A DNA stretch of 64,000 nt from Amycolatopsis endophytica (GCF_013410405.1 NZ_JACCFK010000002.1:1302001-1366000), one strand, 5' to 3'; shown: positions 16,664 through 26,675, counted from the stretch's first letter. Notes: generated from the letters alone by a model not told the origin. A program made the numbers and translations.

Positions 16664-17586
16664 TCGCAGATCGCCACCGCCAGGGTGGTGTCGCTCTGGC
16701 CGTAGTAGGCCAGCCACCTCTCGCGGAACCACACCAGTCCCTCCACGAAGGTCACGTTCGCGATCATCCCGTGCGTGTCCTCGTAGCTCGTCGGAGTCAG
16801 CCACGGCTCCGGGGTGCGTGCCACGACCGTCGCCGGGTCGTCCACGGACACGGCGATCTGCCCGCAGCGGTAGTCGACCTCGGTCGGGGATGACGCGGTC
16901 GCCCCGTTGGTCAGGAAGACCAGCAGACCGTCACCAGTGCGGACCGGTGGCGCCCCGATCTCCACCAGCGTCGAGTCCCACGCGCCGGGCGTCGGCGTGT
17001 GCATCGGGTGCTCGTCGTCGGCGACCGGGGTCCAGTGCAGCAGATCCGGCGACGTCGCGGCGTGGATCGTGCCTTCGCCGAACCACATCCAGTACCGCCC
17101 GCCGAGCGGCTCGGGGTGGATGACGCCCGCCTTGCTCCACGTCGGCCCGCCCGGACCGTAGGGCAGGGTCCGCCACGTGTTGAACCCCGGGAACAACGGA
17201 CCGTGCTTGGCCCAGCCGCGCAGATCGGGCGAGGTCGCCAGGCACAGCTGCGCGCGGGCACCGTCGAAACCGGTGTAGGTCAGGTAGAACGTGTCCCCCA
17301 CCCGCGTGACGCGGGGATCCTCGCAACCCGCCCGTTCGTAGTCGTGCTCGGGGAACAGGACCGGGTCGTCCTCACGGTCGAACCGGACACCGTCGTCGCT
17401 CCACGCGAGACCGATCCGCGACACGCGATCCTCGGCGTGGGCGCGGTAGAGCAGGGCCACCCGGTCGTCCACGACGATCGCCGCCGGATTGTAGAGGTTA
17501 CCCGACTCCCAGCCCTCGCCACGCGGACGGAGAATCGGGTTGGCCGGGCTCGGCGTGAACGGGCCGAGCGGGAAGGTCGCGGTCAT
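16630..17586 (-). CDS. GH130-like glycoside phosphorylase/hydrolase
   Basis: A 318-residue five-bladed beta-propeller protein of the GH130 / GH43-related group. Typical features are NPILRP, AAIVVDDRVALLYRA, CEDPRVTRVGDTFYLTYTGF, KAGVIHPEPLGGRYWMWFG and the late YYGQSDTTLAVA. Family members phosphorolyse or hydrolyse beta-mannosides. No signal peptide, so it acts inside the cell. It is the last gene of a minus-strand operon: its ATG overlaps the stop of the serine hydrolase gene (ATGA). The operon, with a sugar carrier and GH1 enzyme, suggests intracellular breakdown of an imported beta-glycoside. Whether it is a phosphorylase or hydrolase cannot be decided from sequence alone. Confidence 0.8.
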   Translation of the reverse strand: MTATFPLGPFTPSPANPILRPRGEGWESGNLYNPAAIVVDDRVALLYRAHAEDRVSRIGLAWSDDGVRFDREDDPVLFPEHDYERAGCEDPRVTRVGDTFYLTYTGFDGARAQLCLATSPDLRGWAKHGPLFPGFNTWRTLPYGPGGPTWSKAGVIHPEPLGGRYWMWFGEGTIHAATSPDLLHWTPVADDEHPMHTPTPGAWDSTLVEIGAPPVRTGDGLLVFLTNGATASSPTEVDYRCGQIAVSVDDPATVVARTPEPWLTPTSYEDTHGMIANVTFVEGLVWFRERWLAYYGQSDTTLAVAICDHGPGKTVSGQ

Positions 17587-18809
17587 CGGTTCCTCCCGTG
17601 GTCGAGGAGTGCGTCGTGGAGCAGGGCCTGCGTCATCTTCTGCAACGGCGGCGCGGTGTAGGACAGCAGCTGGATCATCCCGACGTAGAGCAGGTCGTGT
17701 TCGGGATCCACCCAGAACCAGGTGCCCGCCGCGCCGTCCCACTGGTAGGTGCCGCGCCCGACCGGTGCCCCGGCCAGCGCCGGATCGTGGAACACGGCCC
17801 CGTTGTAGCCATACCCGAAGCCGGGCCGCAGGTACATGTGCCCGGCGCGGAAACCGCGGGCGAGCAGGTCCTCGGGCAGCTGGTTGGTCATCTGCGCCGT
17901 CACGGCCTCCGCGCTGACGATGCGGCGGCCGTGCCAGTCGCCGCGGTTGAGCAGCAACTGGGCGAACCGCGCGTAGTCGCCCACGGTCGACACCAGTCCC
18001 ATCCCGCCGAACGCCGCCTCGGGCGGCCTGCTGCTGTCGCCGAAGACCGGGTTCGGGACGGGCAGCAGCCGGAACGGCCCGCCGGTGTAGTGCAGCGTGG
18101 CACGGCGCCGCTGTTTCGCGGGCGGGGTGTGGAACGCCGTGTCGGTCATGCCGAGTGGTTCGAAGATGTGCTGCCGGAAGAAGTCCGGCAAGGACTGGCC
18201 GCTCAACCGCTCGATGATCGCGCCCTGCAGGTCCATCGCGATGCTGTAGCGCCAGCTGGTGCCCGGCTGGAAGGCCAGCGGGAGCCGTCCGGCGCGGGCG
18301 ACGAGATCGTCGAGATTCCGGGCCCGCAGCGGCTTTTCCCGGCGGTAGAGCGGGGTCAGCGGATCGGCCCTGTCGGTGCCGTAGGTGAACCCGGCGGTGT
18401 GGGTCAGCAGTTCCCGCAGCGTCGGCGGATGGTCCGGATCGGCCAGAACGGGACGGCCGCGGTCGTCGAAGCCGGTGGCCACCCGGAGGTTCCGCAGTTC
18501 GGGCAGGTGGTCGGCGACCGCGTCGTCCGGCTTCCACAGACCACGGTCGGCGAGGATGCCCATGGCCAGTCCGGTGACCGGCTTCGTCATCGAGAAGACG
18601 CGGAAGATCGTGTCGGTGCGCGACGGCTCGCGGGGAAACCGCCTGGCGAGCCCCGTCGCGCGGGTGCGCACGATCCGGCCGTGCCGGGCGACGAGCGTGA
18701 CGGCACCGGCGATCACGCCGTCGTCGATCTTGCGCCGCACGGCGGCGTCCACCCGGTCCAGGCCCTCGGACGAGAGCCCGGCCTCCTCCGGGGTCGCGGT
18801 GGGTGTCAC
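17583..18809 (-). CDS. Serine hydrolase of the beta-lactamase/EstB family (S12-like)
   Basis: 408 residues. The active-site SxxK is SMTK (Ser73, Lys76) and YSIAMD supplies the tyrosine of the second motif. EstB-like esterases with this motif pattern hydrolyse short-chain esters rather than beta-lactams. No signal peptide or lipobox, so cytoplasmic. The GTG start overlaps the esterase pseudogene stop (GTGA) and its stop overlaps the GH130 start, so it is translationally coupled in the glycoside operon. It may remove acyl groups from an imported glycoside. Confidence 0.85.
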   Translation of the reverse strand: MTPTATPEEAGLSSEGLDRVDAAVRRKIDDGVIAGAVTLVARHGRIVRTRATGLARRFPREPSRTDTIFRVFSMTKPVTGLAMGILADRGLWKPDDAVADHLPELRNLRVATGFDDRGRPVLADPDHPPTLRELLTHTAGFTYGTDRADPLTPLYRREKPLRARNLDDLVARAGRLPLAFQPGTSWRYSIAMDLQGAIIERLSGQSLPDFFRQHIFEPLGMTDTAFHTPPAKQRRRATLHYTGGPFRLLPVPNPVFGDSSRPPEAAFGGMGLVSTVGDYARFAQLLLNRGDWHGRRIVSAEAVTAQMTNQLPEDLLARGFRAGHMYLRPGFGYGYNGAVFHDPALAGAPVGRGTYQWDGAAGTWFWVDPEHDLLYVGMIQLLSYTAPPLQKMTQALLHDALLDHGRNR

Positions 18810-19551
18810 GACGGCACCGCCATCGTGCTCAGGGCGGCCACGCATTCGGCGTGCCACCGCCGCGCCGCGGGCAGCAGCTCCACAAAGGACTGCGTGCCGT
18901 GCACGATGCCCTCGAACACGCTGACCCGCGCGGAAACCCCGGCGCCGGACAGCGCGGCGGCATAGCGGACCGCGTCCTCGCGCCACGGGTCGACGTCCGC
19001 GGCGAGCAGCAGCGCCGGGGGCAGTCCGGCGAGATCGCCCGCCAGCAGCGGCGACACCTCGGGGTCAGCAGGATCCGCCCCGGCCTCGACGTAGCGACGG
19101 GCCGTGCGGCGCCGCATCGCGTCGAGCGCGGGGAAGTCACGCTCGACCTCGTCGCGGGAGGCGCTGGGCGTGCCGGTCACGTCGAGCACCGGCGCCTCCA
19201 GCAGTTGCAGGGCGACGGCGCCGCGCATCCGCGAGGCGGCCACGGCGGCCAGGTTCCCCCCGGCGCTCTCACCGCCGACGGCGATCCGCGCCGGGTCCAC
19301 TTCGGACCCCGACACCGCCCACTCCAGTGCGCGCGTGACGTCGTCGAGCCCGGCGGGGTGTAGACCCGGACGTCCGGGCCGCCGGGGACGCGCAGGTCAC
19401 GGATGTCCAGCGCCGAGGACACCGGGCGCGTCAAGGTGCCCGCCATCGCGCGGGCCGCGGCGGCACCGGTCTTGCGTTCCAGCACGACATCCGTGCCGTC
19501 GCCGGGGTCGTACCCGTCGAGCAGGGGCAGCAGCAGCGGGTCGACGCGCAT
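18806..19551 (-). pseudogene. HSL-family alpha/beta-hydrolase with internal deletion
   Basis: The N-terminal part (MRVDPLLLPLLDGYDPGDGT to VRVYTP) and the C-terminal part (PAGLDDVTRALEWA, then GGESAGGNLAAVA and the Asp/His region DVDPWREDA...GIVHGTQSF) lie in different frames and meet at about 19350-19360. In the hormone-sensitive-lipase family these segments are separated by about 50-60 residues that include the oxyanion motif HGGG and the YRLAPEHPFP strand. Exactly that stretch is missing here. The catalytic Ser (GESAG) remains but without an oxyanion hole the protein should be inactive. The ATG overlaps the GH1 stop (ATGA), showing an originally intact operon. Confidence 0.8.
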
Positions 19552-20723
19552 CAGGCCGGTACCCCGGACGGCGCGAGCGAACCCAGCCACGCCAGCGACG
19601 GCTTGGGCGTGCGGGCGAACGTGGCGCGGTCGACCCACACCAGACCGAACGTCGGCCCCCAGTGCCCCCACTCCCAGTTGTCGAGCAGGCTCCAGTGGAA
19701 ATAGCCGCGAACGTCGGCGCCGTCGTCCATCGCCGCGCGCAGCGACTCCAGCGCGCCGGTCGTGTACGCGACGCGGCGGGCGTCGTCGGCCGTGGCGACA
19801 CCGTTTTCGGTGACGATGATCGGCACGTCACCGGCCACCCGCGCGACCCGCCGCACCGCGCCGCCCAGCGCGTCCGGGGTGTACTCCCACCCGGTCTGGG
19901 TGCGCTCGGCGTCCGGGTTCACCACCGGCGAGCCGTCCGCCCCGAGCAGGCCACCGGTGTAGGTCTGCACGCCGACGAAGTCGTCCCCCTCACTCGCGCG
20001 CAGGAACACCTGGTCACGCGGTTCGGCGTACGCCTCCAGTGCCGCTTCGGCGCCGGGTTCGGCCCGGTAGTCCTGCACCGACACACCCCAGCCCACGCGC
20101 AGGCCGGGATGGTTCGCGCGCAGCCGGTCGACGCTCGCCCGGTGAACGGCGATCATCGCTTCGGTGGTCGCCTCGTCCGGCACCGGCAGACCGTCGGAGA
20201 GCGGTCCCTCGAGATTCGGGAACATCGCGACGATGTTGGGCTCGTTGATGGTTTCCACGCGTTCGACACCGGCTTCGAGGACCGGAGCGAGCGCGTCGAC
20301 GTAACGCAGGAACCGCCCGGTGGCGCCCTGGCTGAGCCAGCCGCCCGCCGCCGCGAACCACAGCGGCCGCGTGAAGTGGTGCAACGTCACCAGCGGGCGC
20401 AACCCGCGCTCCACCGCGCCTTCGACGACGCGCCGGTAGTGCGCGACCGCGGCGAGGGAGATCCGGCCGTCCGCCGGTTCCACCCGCGACCACTCGATGC
20501 CGAACCGGAAGTCGGTGAACCCGGCGCCCGCGGCCAGGTCGAGGTCCTCGGGCCAGCGGTGGTAGCTGTCCACCGCGTCACCACAGGGTTCGGCCACGGG
20601 CGAATCGGGCATGGTCTCGCGGTACCACCAGTCGCTGGCGACGTTGCCGCCTTCGGTCTGGTGCGCCCCCGTCGCGACTCCCCAGAGGAAGCCCGGCGGA
20701 AACGAAACGGGTGCACGGGTCAT
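19551..20723 (-). CDS. Family GH1 beta-glucosidase
   Basis: 390 residues, slightly shorter than the usual 440-480 of the family. The acid/base Glu161 lies in ETINEPN and the nucleophile Glu306 in IIVTENGVA, so the active site is complete. LWGVATGAHQTEGGN is the standard N-terminal strand. GYFHWSLLDNWEWGHW forms the aglycone-side motif near the end. No signal peptide. It is coupled to the upstream carrier gene (ATGA overlap) and to the esterase pseudogene downstream. It should hydrolyse a beta-glucoside or related beta-glycoside imported by the carrier. Confidence 0.92.
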   Translation of the reverse strand: MTRAPVSFPPGFLWGVATGAHQTEGGNVASDWWYRETMPDSPVAEPCGDAVDSYHRWPEDLDLAAGAGFTDFRFGIEWSRVEPADGRISLAAVAHYRRVVEGAVERGLRPLVTLHHFTRPLWFAAAGGWLSQGATGRFLRYVDALAPVLEAGVERVETINEPNIVAMFPNLEGPLSDGLPVPDEATTEAMIAVHRASVDRLRANHPGLRVGWGVSVQDYRAEPGAEAALEAYAEPRDQVFLRASEGDDFVGVQTYTGGLLGADGSPVVNPDAERTQTGWEYTPDALGGAVRRVARVAGDVPIIVTENGVATADDARRVAYTTGALESLRAAMDDGADVRGYFHWSLLDNWEWGHWGPTFGLVWVDRATFARTPKPSLAWLGSLAPSGVPA

Positions 20724-21944
20724 CTGACGCTCCTTATCCCGAGTACGGCGGCGGCCGCGGCCACCGCGAGCACGAGCGCGGCCACGAAGACCGCGAGATA
20801 ACCGGCCGAGGCCGCCAGCACACCGCCGACGGTCGGCGCGACGACGGCGGGCAAGGTCGAGCCGATGCTCAGCACCCCGAGGTCGCGCGCCGCCCTCCCG
20901 TGATCGGGCAGCACCGCGACCATCAGCGCCTGGTCCACCGAGAGGTAGATGCCCAGCGTCAGGCCCACGACGGCGAAGAAGACCAGGTCGGTGACCAGGC
21001 CCGGCGCGGCGAGCAGCGGGACGAGACCGATCGCGAGCAGCAGCGGGGCACCCAGCACGAACGGTTTCGTGCGGCGCAGCCGGTCGCTCAGGACACCCGC
21101 CACGACCACGGCGGCACCGGCCAGCACCCCCGACCAGCAGGGTGGCGAGGCTGACGATGTCGCCGGCGTCGGCCGTGGGCAGGCCCAGGTAGTCGGTGAG
21201 CAGGTAGAGCTGGAACACGGTCACCATGAGGATCGCCAGGATGAACAGGAACCGCCCGGCGAAGGCGAGCCAGAAATCGCGTCCGGCGCGCGGAACCAGG
21301 TCACGCCAGGCGATCCGCCGTGCGGGGGCGGGCGCGCCGCGGTCGCGGATCGCGACGGCGAGCACCACCGCGACGACCACCATCAGCCACGGGGCGATCA
21401 GCAGACCCGTCGACGGCCTGGTCACCAGCGCCCCGGCGAGCACTCCCCCGGCCGTCTGCCCGGCGAGGAAACCGAACCCGGCGAACGCGGACGCGCGGCC
21501 GACCGAGCCGGCCGGCACGTGGTCCGGGATCAGCGCGGCGAGCGCGGCCGACCATACGCCGATGGCGAGCTGGAACACCGCGTACAGCGCGCCGCCGAGC
21601 ACGTGGCCGGTGGTCAGCCCGGTCGCGGCGAGGCTGAGCACGGCGAGCACCGACGAGCCCAGCAGCCACGGCGAACGGCGGCCGAGCCGGCCACGGGTGC
21701 GGTCGGACAGCAGACCGCCCGCGACGGTGCCGAGTGCGCTGGTGACGCCACCGGCGACGGCGTAGGCGGTGAAGATCCCGACCTTGTGGCCGGGATCGGT
21801 GGTGGCGAGCAGCGCGGCCAGCAGGGTTCCGCTCGCCGCGCCGGGCAGTGCCCACGCGAGCTGGCCGAGCAGCAGCAACGGACCGAGCCTGCCGAGCCGG
21901 ACGGTCTGGGCGGGGGCGGCGGCCGAAGGCGGGGCATCGATCAT
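20720..21944 (-). pseudogene. MFS/GPH-like sugar carrier, single-base frameshift
   Basis: Two frames make up one 12-segment carrier. The first runs from MIDAPPSAAAPAQ to IVSLATLLVG; the second from VLAGAAVVVAGVLSDRLRRT to the end at 20720. They meet at a run of five C on the plus strand (21127-21131); four would restore one frame of about 407 residues. The first frame shows motif-A-like GGLLSDRTRGRLGRRSPW. The ATG at 21944 has a strong GGAGGAGG site and is the first gene of the glycoside operon, downstream of the 31-bp palindrome. If the extra base is real the operon lacks its importer; if it is a reading error the gene is intact. Confidence 0.8.
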
Positions 21945-21981
21945 CGTCGACCTCCTCCGGAACGAGTGACACTCACGGTAG

Positions 21982-22012
21982 CACGAAAACCCAGCAATGC
22001 TGTGTTTTCGTG
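21982..22012. promoter_or_regulatory. 31-bp near-perfect palindrome, operator of the glycoside operon
   Basis: Outer arms CACGAAAAC and GTTTTCGTG (9 bp, perfect) enclose inner arms CAGCA and TGCTG around a single central A; only one symmetric pair mismatches. It lies between the divergent carrier and TetR starts, 37 bp upstream of the carrier ATG and 19 bp upstream of the TetR ATG. The A/T content is out of character for the region. It is very probably the binding site of the adjacent TetR protein. Confidence 0.8.
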
Positions 22013-22031
22013 GGCCGGGTACGGTCGGGCC

Positions 22032-22616
22032 ATGTCCGAACCCTCTCGCCGCGGCCCGTACGCCAAGGGAGTCGCGCGACGGCAGCAGATCCTGCGGGAG
22101 GCCCTCGCCGCCTACGCCGAAAGCGACAGCTCCGGGCCGTCACTGCGCTCGATCGCCGCGCGGGCGGGTCTCAGCGAACGCGGGTTGCTGCACTACTTCC
22201 CGGCGCGCGACGAACTGCTGGTGGCGATCCTCGCCGAACGCGACACCGCCGACCGCGCCTCGTTCGACGCCGACACCCCGCTCGACGATCTCGCCGCGGT
22301 CGCCGCCCACAGCGCCCGCACCCCCGGTCTGGTGCGGCTGTTCCTGGAGATGAGCGCGGCGGCGCCCGACCCGGACCACGCCGCGCACGGCTTCTTCACC
22401 CGCCGCTACCGCGATCTGCGCGAGGTCGTGGCCCGCAAGTTCCGCCGCTCCGGAGGCGGGAACCCGGCACCGGCCGTGGATCCGGAGTTCGCGGCCCGCA
22501 TCCTGATCGCGGCCTCCGACGGCCTGCAGGCGCAGTGGCTGCTCGACCCGTCCCTCGACCTCACCGCGGACCTCAGCCGCCTGGCGAAACTGCTGGAGTC
22601 GGCGGTCAGCCGCTGA
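22032..22616 (+). CDS. TetR-family repressor of the glycoside operon
   Basis: A 194-residue regulator. The DNA-binding domain is in ARRQQILREALAAYAE and LRSIAARAGLSERGLLHYF (residues ~17-62). The C-terminal part (GLVRLFLEMSAAAPDPDHAAHGFF, ILIAASDGLQAQWLLDP) is of the BetI-like ligand-binding type. ATG 22032 follows directly on the 31-bp palindrome. It is divergent from the carrier-GH1-GH130 operon, so it most likely represses that operon and itself, with a sugar or glycoside as inducer. The ends of this gene and the convergent hydrolase overlap by 11 bases. Confidence 0.9.
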   Translation: MSEPSRRGPYAKGVARRQQILREALAAYAESDSSGPSLRSIAARAGLSERGLLHYFPARDELLVAILAERDTADRASFDADTPLDDLAAVAAHSARTPGLVRLFLEMSAAAPDPDHAAHGFFTRRYRDLREVVARKFRRSGGGNPAPAVDPEFAARILIAASDGLQAQWLLDPSLDLTADLSRLAKLLESAVSR

Positions 22617-23582
22617 TCAGCCCGGCGGCCCAGGCGACGATCGTCCTCGTGAACAGCGCCGGATCCGCGCCGTGCATCGAGTGCGGCATGCCGGGGAACG
22701 AGTGGTAGGTGACCGGCTGCCCGGCCGCCTCGATCAGATCGCGGGCCCGCCGCGCCTGCACGTCGGCGATCGCGCCGATGAGGTGGCCGGTGTCCGGGTC
22801 GATGTGGCGCGCATGATGGGTGAACAACACCGGCACCCGGACCGCCGCCAGCATCGCCGCGTGGTCGCAGCCCGCGGTGACACTCCCGGAGGCGAAGGCC
22901 CGCCCCCACTCCGGGTCGTACTCGCGCAGGTTCCGCGGTGGCCCGTCGTCGCCGGGCTCGTTCTCGTCGCGGTTCGCCACCATGGCGGCCGGGCCGTCCA
23001 GCAACACGGACGGCACCTCGGCCGGGAACGCCTTCCGCAGCCCCGCCCAGTCGCCGATCGACCACTGGTCCCCGAGCCATTTGCTCCACGCCGCGAACAC
23101 CGGGCCCGCGCCCTGGCGGATCGAGGGACCGCAGGCCGGGTTCGTCTCCGACGAGAACAGCGGCGGTCCTCGTACACGGCGCCGAGTACCTGGCCCGGTT
23201 TGGCGTAGGCCGACAGCCACGCGGCCAGCACACCGCCGGAGGACAGGCCGCTCACCAGCGCCGGGCGCCCGACGACGAGATCGAGGAACCGCACGAGGTC
23301 GCCGCCGATGAGGTCGAGCGTGTAGCGACCCGGCGTCCAGGTCGAGCGGCCCTGGCCCCGCAGATCGACCGCATAGGTGCGGAAGTGCTCGGCGAGCAGG
23401 GGCATGGCCTGCTCGTAGCCCCACCACGACTCGGTCTGCCCCGGGATCAGCAGCAGGGCGGGCGCGTCCGGGTCACCGGCCACCGCGTAGTTCATCCGCA
23501 CCTCGCCGAGATCGGCGCGCTGCTCGGGAAAGGCGTGCGGGGTGAACGTGTCTTCCCGGTCTTCGGCTTCCAGCCCGGCCAT
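22606..23582 (-). pseudogene. Alpha/beta-hydrolase, single-base frameshift
   Basis: The first frame runs from MAGLEAEDREDTFTPHAFPE through LLLIPGQTESWWGYE, the RGQGRSTW motif and the nucleophile elbow SGLSSGG to LGAVYED. The second frame continues PPLFSSETNPACGP to the stop at 22606 with FTHHARHIDPDTG and SFPGMPHSMHG supplying the acid and the catalytic His. Adding one G on the plus strand near 23164 joins them into a protein of about 325 residues. The ATG at 23582 has a GGGGAG site. Family: epoxide hydrolase / haloperoxidase-like hydrolases; substrate unknown. No partner genes in the same direction. Confidence 0.78.
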
Positions 23583-23782
23583 GGTGGCTCCCCTCGTCGG
23601 TTCCGCCCTGCCGAACGTACCGGCGCGGACGATCATCCGGCACCGGTTGCCACTCCTCGCGCATTTCGGGAGCAAGGGGGCGTTATCGGACGTTCACCTG
23701 CGGAAACACGCGGCGGGCACGTGTACGGCGCCGTGACGCGGGTAGCCGGGTGATCGTCGGCAACCAGTGTGAGGAGTGTTCG

Positions 23783-25576
23783 ATGTCGGAGACGGTCGGT
23801 GATTTCCTGGTGCGGCGCCTGCGGGAGTGGGATGTGGGGCAGGTGTTCGCCTATCCCGGTGATGGGATCAACGGGATCGTCGCCGCGTTCGGCAGGGCGG
23901 ACAACACGCCGCGGTTCGTGCAGGCCCGGCACGAGGAGATGGCCGCGTTCGAGGCGGTGGGCTACGCCAAACTCAGCGGCCAGGTCGGGGTGTGCATGGC
24001 GACCTCCGGGCCGGGCGCGATCCACCTCCTCAACGGCCTGTACGACGCCAAGCTCGACCACGTGCCGGTGGTGGCCATCGTCGGGCAGACCGCCCGCAGC
24101 GCGATGGGCGGCTCCTACCAGCAGGAAGTCGACCTGCAACCGCTCTACAAGGACGTCGCCGCCGAGTACCTGGTCGAGGTCAACGTCGCCGAACAACTAC
24201 CCAACGCGCTGGACCGCGCCATCCGCACCGCGCTGGCCCGCCGCGCCCCCACCGCGCTGATCATCCCCGCGGACCTGCAGGAAGAGCCCTACACCCCGCC
24301 CCAGCACGCGTTCAAACAGGTGCCCTCCAGCCCACCCGGCTTCCCGCACCCGGTGCTCCTCCCGCCCGAGGACGAACTCTCCCACGCCGCCGACATCCTC
24401 AACCACGGGGAGAAGGTGGCGATCCTGGTCGGGCAGGGCGCCCGCAACGCCGCCGCCGAAGTCCGCGAAGTCGCCGACCTCACCGGCGCCGGTATCGCCA
24501 AAGCCCTGCTGGGCAAGGACGTCCTGCCCGACGACCTGCCCTACGTCACCGGCTCCATCGGCCTGCTGGGCACCCGGCCGAGCTATGAGCTGATGCGCGA
24601 CTGCGACACCCTGCTCATCGTCGGCTCCAACTTCCCCTACAGCCAGTTCCTGCCCGAGTTCGGCCAGGCCCGCGCCATCCAGATCGACCTCGACGGCAGC
24701 ATGATCGGCATGCGCTACCCCACCGAGGTCAACCTCGTCGGCGAAGCCAAAGCCACCCTCCGCGCCCTCCTCCCCATGCTCCAACGCGCACCCGACCGCA
24801 CCTGGCGCGACACCGTCGAACACAACGTCGCGTCCTGGTGGGAGACGGTCGAACGGGAGGCCATGGTCGACGCCAAGCCGGTGAACCCGATGCGGGTCGT
24901 GCACGAGCTCTCCCAACGCATCCCCGACAACGCCATCGTCACCGCGGATTCGGGTTCCTCGACCAACTGGTACGCCCGCAACCTCAAAATCCGCGGCACC
25001 ATGCGCTCGACGCTGTCCGGCACGCTCGCCACCATGGGACCCGGCGTGCCCTACGCCATCGGCGCCAAGTTCGCCCACCCCGACCGGCCCGTCATCGCCC
25101 TCGAAGGCGACGGCGCCATGCAGATGAACGGCCTGGCCGAACTCATCACCATCGCCCGCTACCAGCACCTGTGGGCCGACCCCCGGCTGATCGTCTGCGT
25201 CTTCCACAACAACGACCTCAACCAGGTCACCTGGGAACTGCGCGCCATGGGCGGCGCACCCAAATTCGAAGAGTCCCAGAACATTCCCGACATCTCCTAC
25301 GCCGACTTCGCACGCTCGCTCGGCTTCGAAGCCATCGCCGTCGACACCCCCGGCCAGCTCGGCCCGGCATGGGACCGGGCACTGTCGGCGAACAAACCCG
25401 CACTACTGGACGTCCGCTGCGACCCCGAAGTCCCCCCGATCCCACCCCACGCCACCTTCGAGCAGATGAAGTCGGTCGCCGAGGCGCTGGTCAAGGGCGA
25501 TCCGAACGCGATGCACCTCGCCGTGCAGGGCGCCAAGACGAAGCTGCAGGAATTTCTGCCCGGCAAGCCGAAGTGA
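23783..25576 (+). CDS. Thiamine-diphosphate enzyme, pyruvate oxidase/PoxB-like
   Basis: 597 residues in the three-domain layout of the acetolactate synthase / pyruvate oxidase family. The N-terminal pyrimidine-binding domain carries the activating Glu (ARHEEMAAFEA) and ATSGPGAIHLLNG. The middle FAD/nucleotide domain has ILVGQGARNAA. The C-terminal domain has the TPP motif from GDGAMQMNG to VFHNN. It probably decarboxylates pyruvate (or another 2-oxo acid), passing electrons to quinone. GAGGAG precedes ATG 23783. It overlaps the following enolase-superfamily gene by one base (TGATG) and is followed by the FAD/FeS oxidase, so a 2-oxo-acid-linked catabolic unit is likely. Confidence 0.85.
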   Translation: MSETVGDFLVRRLREWDVGQVFAYPGDGINGIVAAFGRADNTPRFVQARHEEMAAFEAVGYAKLSGQVGVCMATSGPGAIHLLNGLYDAKLDHVPVVAIVGQTARSAMGGSYQQEVDLQPLYKDVAAEYLVEVNVAEQLPNALDRAIRTALARRAPTALIIPADLQEEPYTPPQHAFKQVPSSPPGFPHPVLLPPEDELSHAADILNHGEKVAILVGQGARNAAAEVREVADLTGAGIAKALLGKDVLPDDLPYVTGSIGLLGTRPSYELMRDCDTLLIVGSNFPYSQFLPEFGQARAIQIDLDGSMIGMRYPTEVNLVGEAKATLRALLPMLQRAPDRTWRDTVEHNVASWWETVEREAMVDAKPVNPMRVVHELSQRIPDNAIVTADSGSSTNWYARNLKIRGTMRSTLSGTLATMGPGVPYAIGAKFAHPDRPVIALEGDGAMQMNGLAELITIARYQHLWADPRLIVCVFHNNDLNQVTWELRAMGGAPKFEESQNIPDISYADFARSLGFEAIAVDTPGQLGPAWDRALSANKPALLDVRCDPEVPPIPPHATFEQMKSVAEALVKGDPNAMHLAVQGAKTKLQEFLPGKPK

Positions 25577-26675
25577 TGCGTGGCGAAGACCCGGTGGTCG
25601 ACGGTGTCGACGCGAGCGCCTATCGCGTTCCGACGCCGTCACCCGAGGCGGATGGCACCCTGTCGTGGGAGGCCACCACCCTCGTCGTGGCCGAGGTCAC
25701 GCCGGCCCGGTCACCGGACTGGGCTACACCTACGCCGACGCCGCGTGCGTTCCCCTGATCCGGAACGTGCTGGCGCCGGTCGTGTGCGGCCGTCCGGTGC
25801 TCGACGTGCCCGCCGCGTGGACGGCGATGCAGCACCGGATCCGCAACCTCGGCAGGCCCGGTCTCGTGTCCTGCGCGCTCTCGGCGGTGGACATCGCGCT
25901 GTGGGACGCCGCCGCCCGCGTGCTGGACGTGCCGGTCAGCCGCCTGCTCGGCCGGGTGCACGAGCGGGTGGCAGTCTATGGCAGCGGCGGGTTCACCAGC
26001 CAGAACACCGCACAGCTGACCGCTCAGCTGGACGACTGGGTACGGCGCCGGGGCATCCCGCGGGTGAAGATCAAGATCGCGGAGTCGTGGGGCACCGAGG
26101 TGTCCCGTGACCTCGAACGGGTCCGTCTCACCCGGAAAACGGTCGGCGAGGACGTGGAGGTCTACGTCGACGCCAACGGCGGCTACTCGATCGGGCAGGC
26201 CCGTCGCATGGCACGGCACCTCGCCGAACAGGGCGTGACGTGGTTCGAGGAGCCGGTGTCCAGCGACGACCTCGCCGGGCTGGCCCAGTTGCGCGAGTGG
26301 TGCGAGCCGGACGTCACCGCCGGGGAATACGGCTACGACCTGACGTACTTCGCGCGCCTGGCGCCGGTCGTGGACTGCCTGCAGATCGACGTGACCCGCT
26401 GCGGCGGCTACACCGAATGGGCCAGGGCGGCCGCGGTCGCGGCGGCCGTCGGCCGCGAGGTGTCGGCGCACTGCGCCCCGAACGTGTCCGCGCACGCCGG
26501 TGTCGCGACCGCGAACTTCCGGCACATCGAGTGGTTCGCCGACCACGACCGGATCGAGAGCACGCTGTTCGACGGGTGCCTCGATCCCTCCGGCGGCACC
26601 GTCGCCCCGTCACCCGGGGCACCGGGACACGGGCTGACGTTCCGGCCCGACGCCGCCGCACCGTACGCACTGTGA
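25576..26675 (+). pseudogene. Enolase-superfamily sugar-acid dehydratase/racemase, frameshifted
   Basis: The N-terminal capping domain begins MRGEDPVVDGVDASAYRVPT and runs to TLVVAEVT, then slips near 25700 into PVTGLGYTYADAACVPLIRN. One extra base there would give a single frame of about 366 residues. The barrel domain is complete: KIKI (catalytic Lys), DANGGYS, FEEPVSSDD and the third metal ligand Glu in TAGEYGYDL, DVTRCGG, and the His-bearing AHCAPNVSAHAG. This pattern is of the mandelate racemase group. The start overlaps the TPP gene stop. If the shift is real the enzyme is lost; a lone base loss in an otherwise well-kept gene may instead be a sequencing error. Confidence 0.78.

Noticed and set aside
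17583..18809. A beta-lactam resistance gene (also considered for 54101-55462)
   Set aside because: Both proteins lack export signals, and their neighbours are glycoside or peptide genes, so esterase or D-aminopeptidase roles fit better than beta-lactamase.
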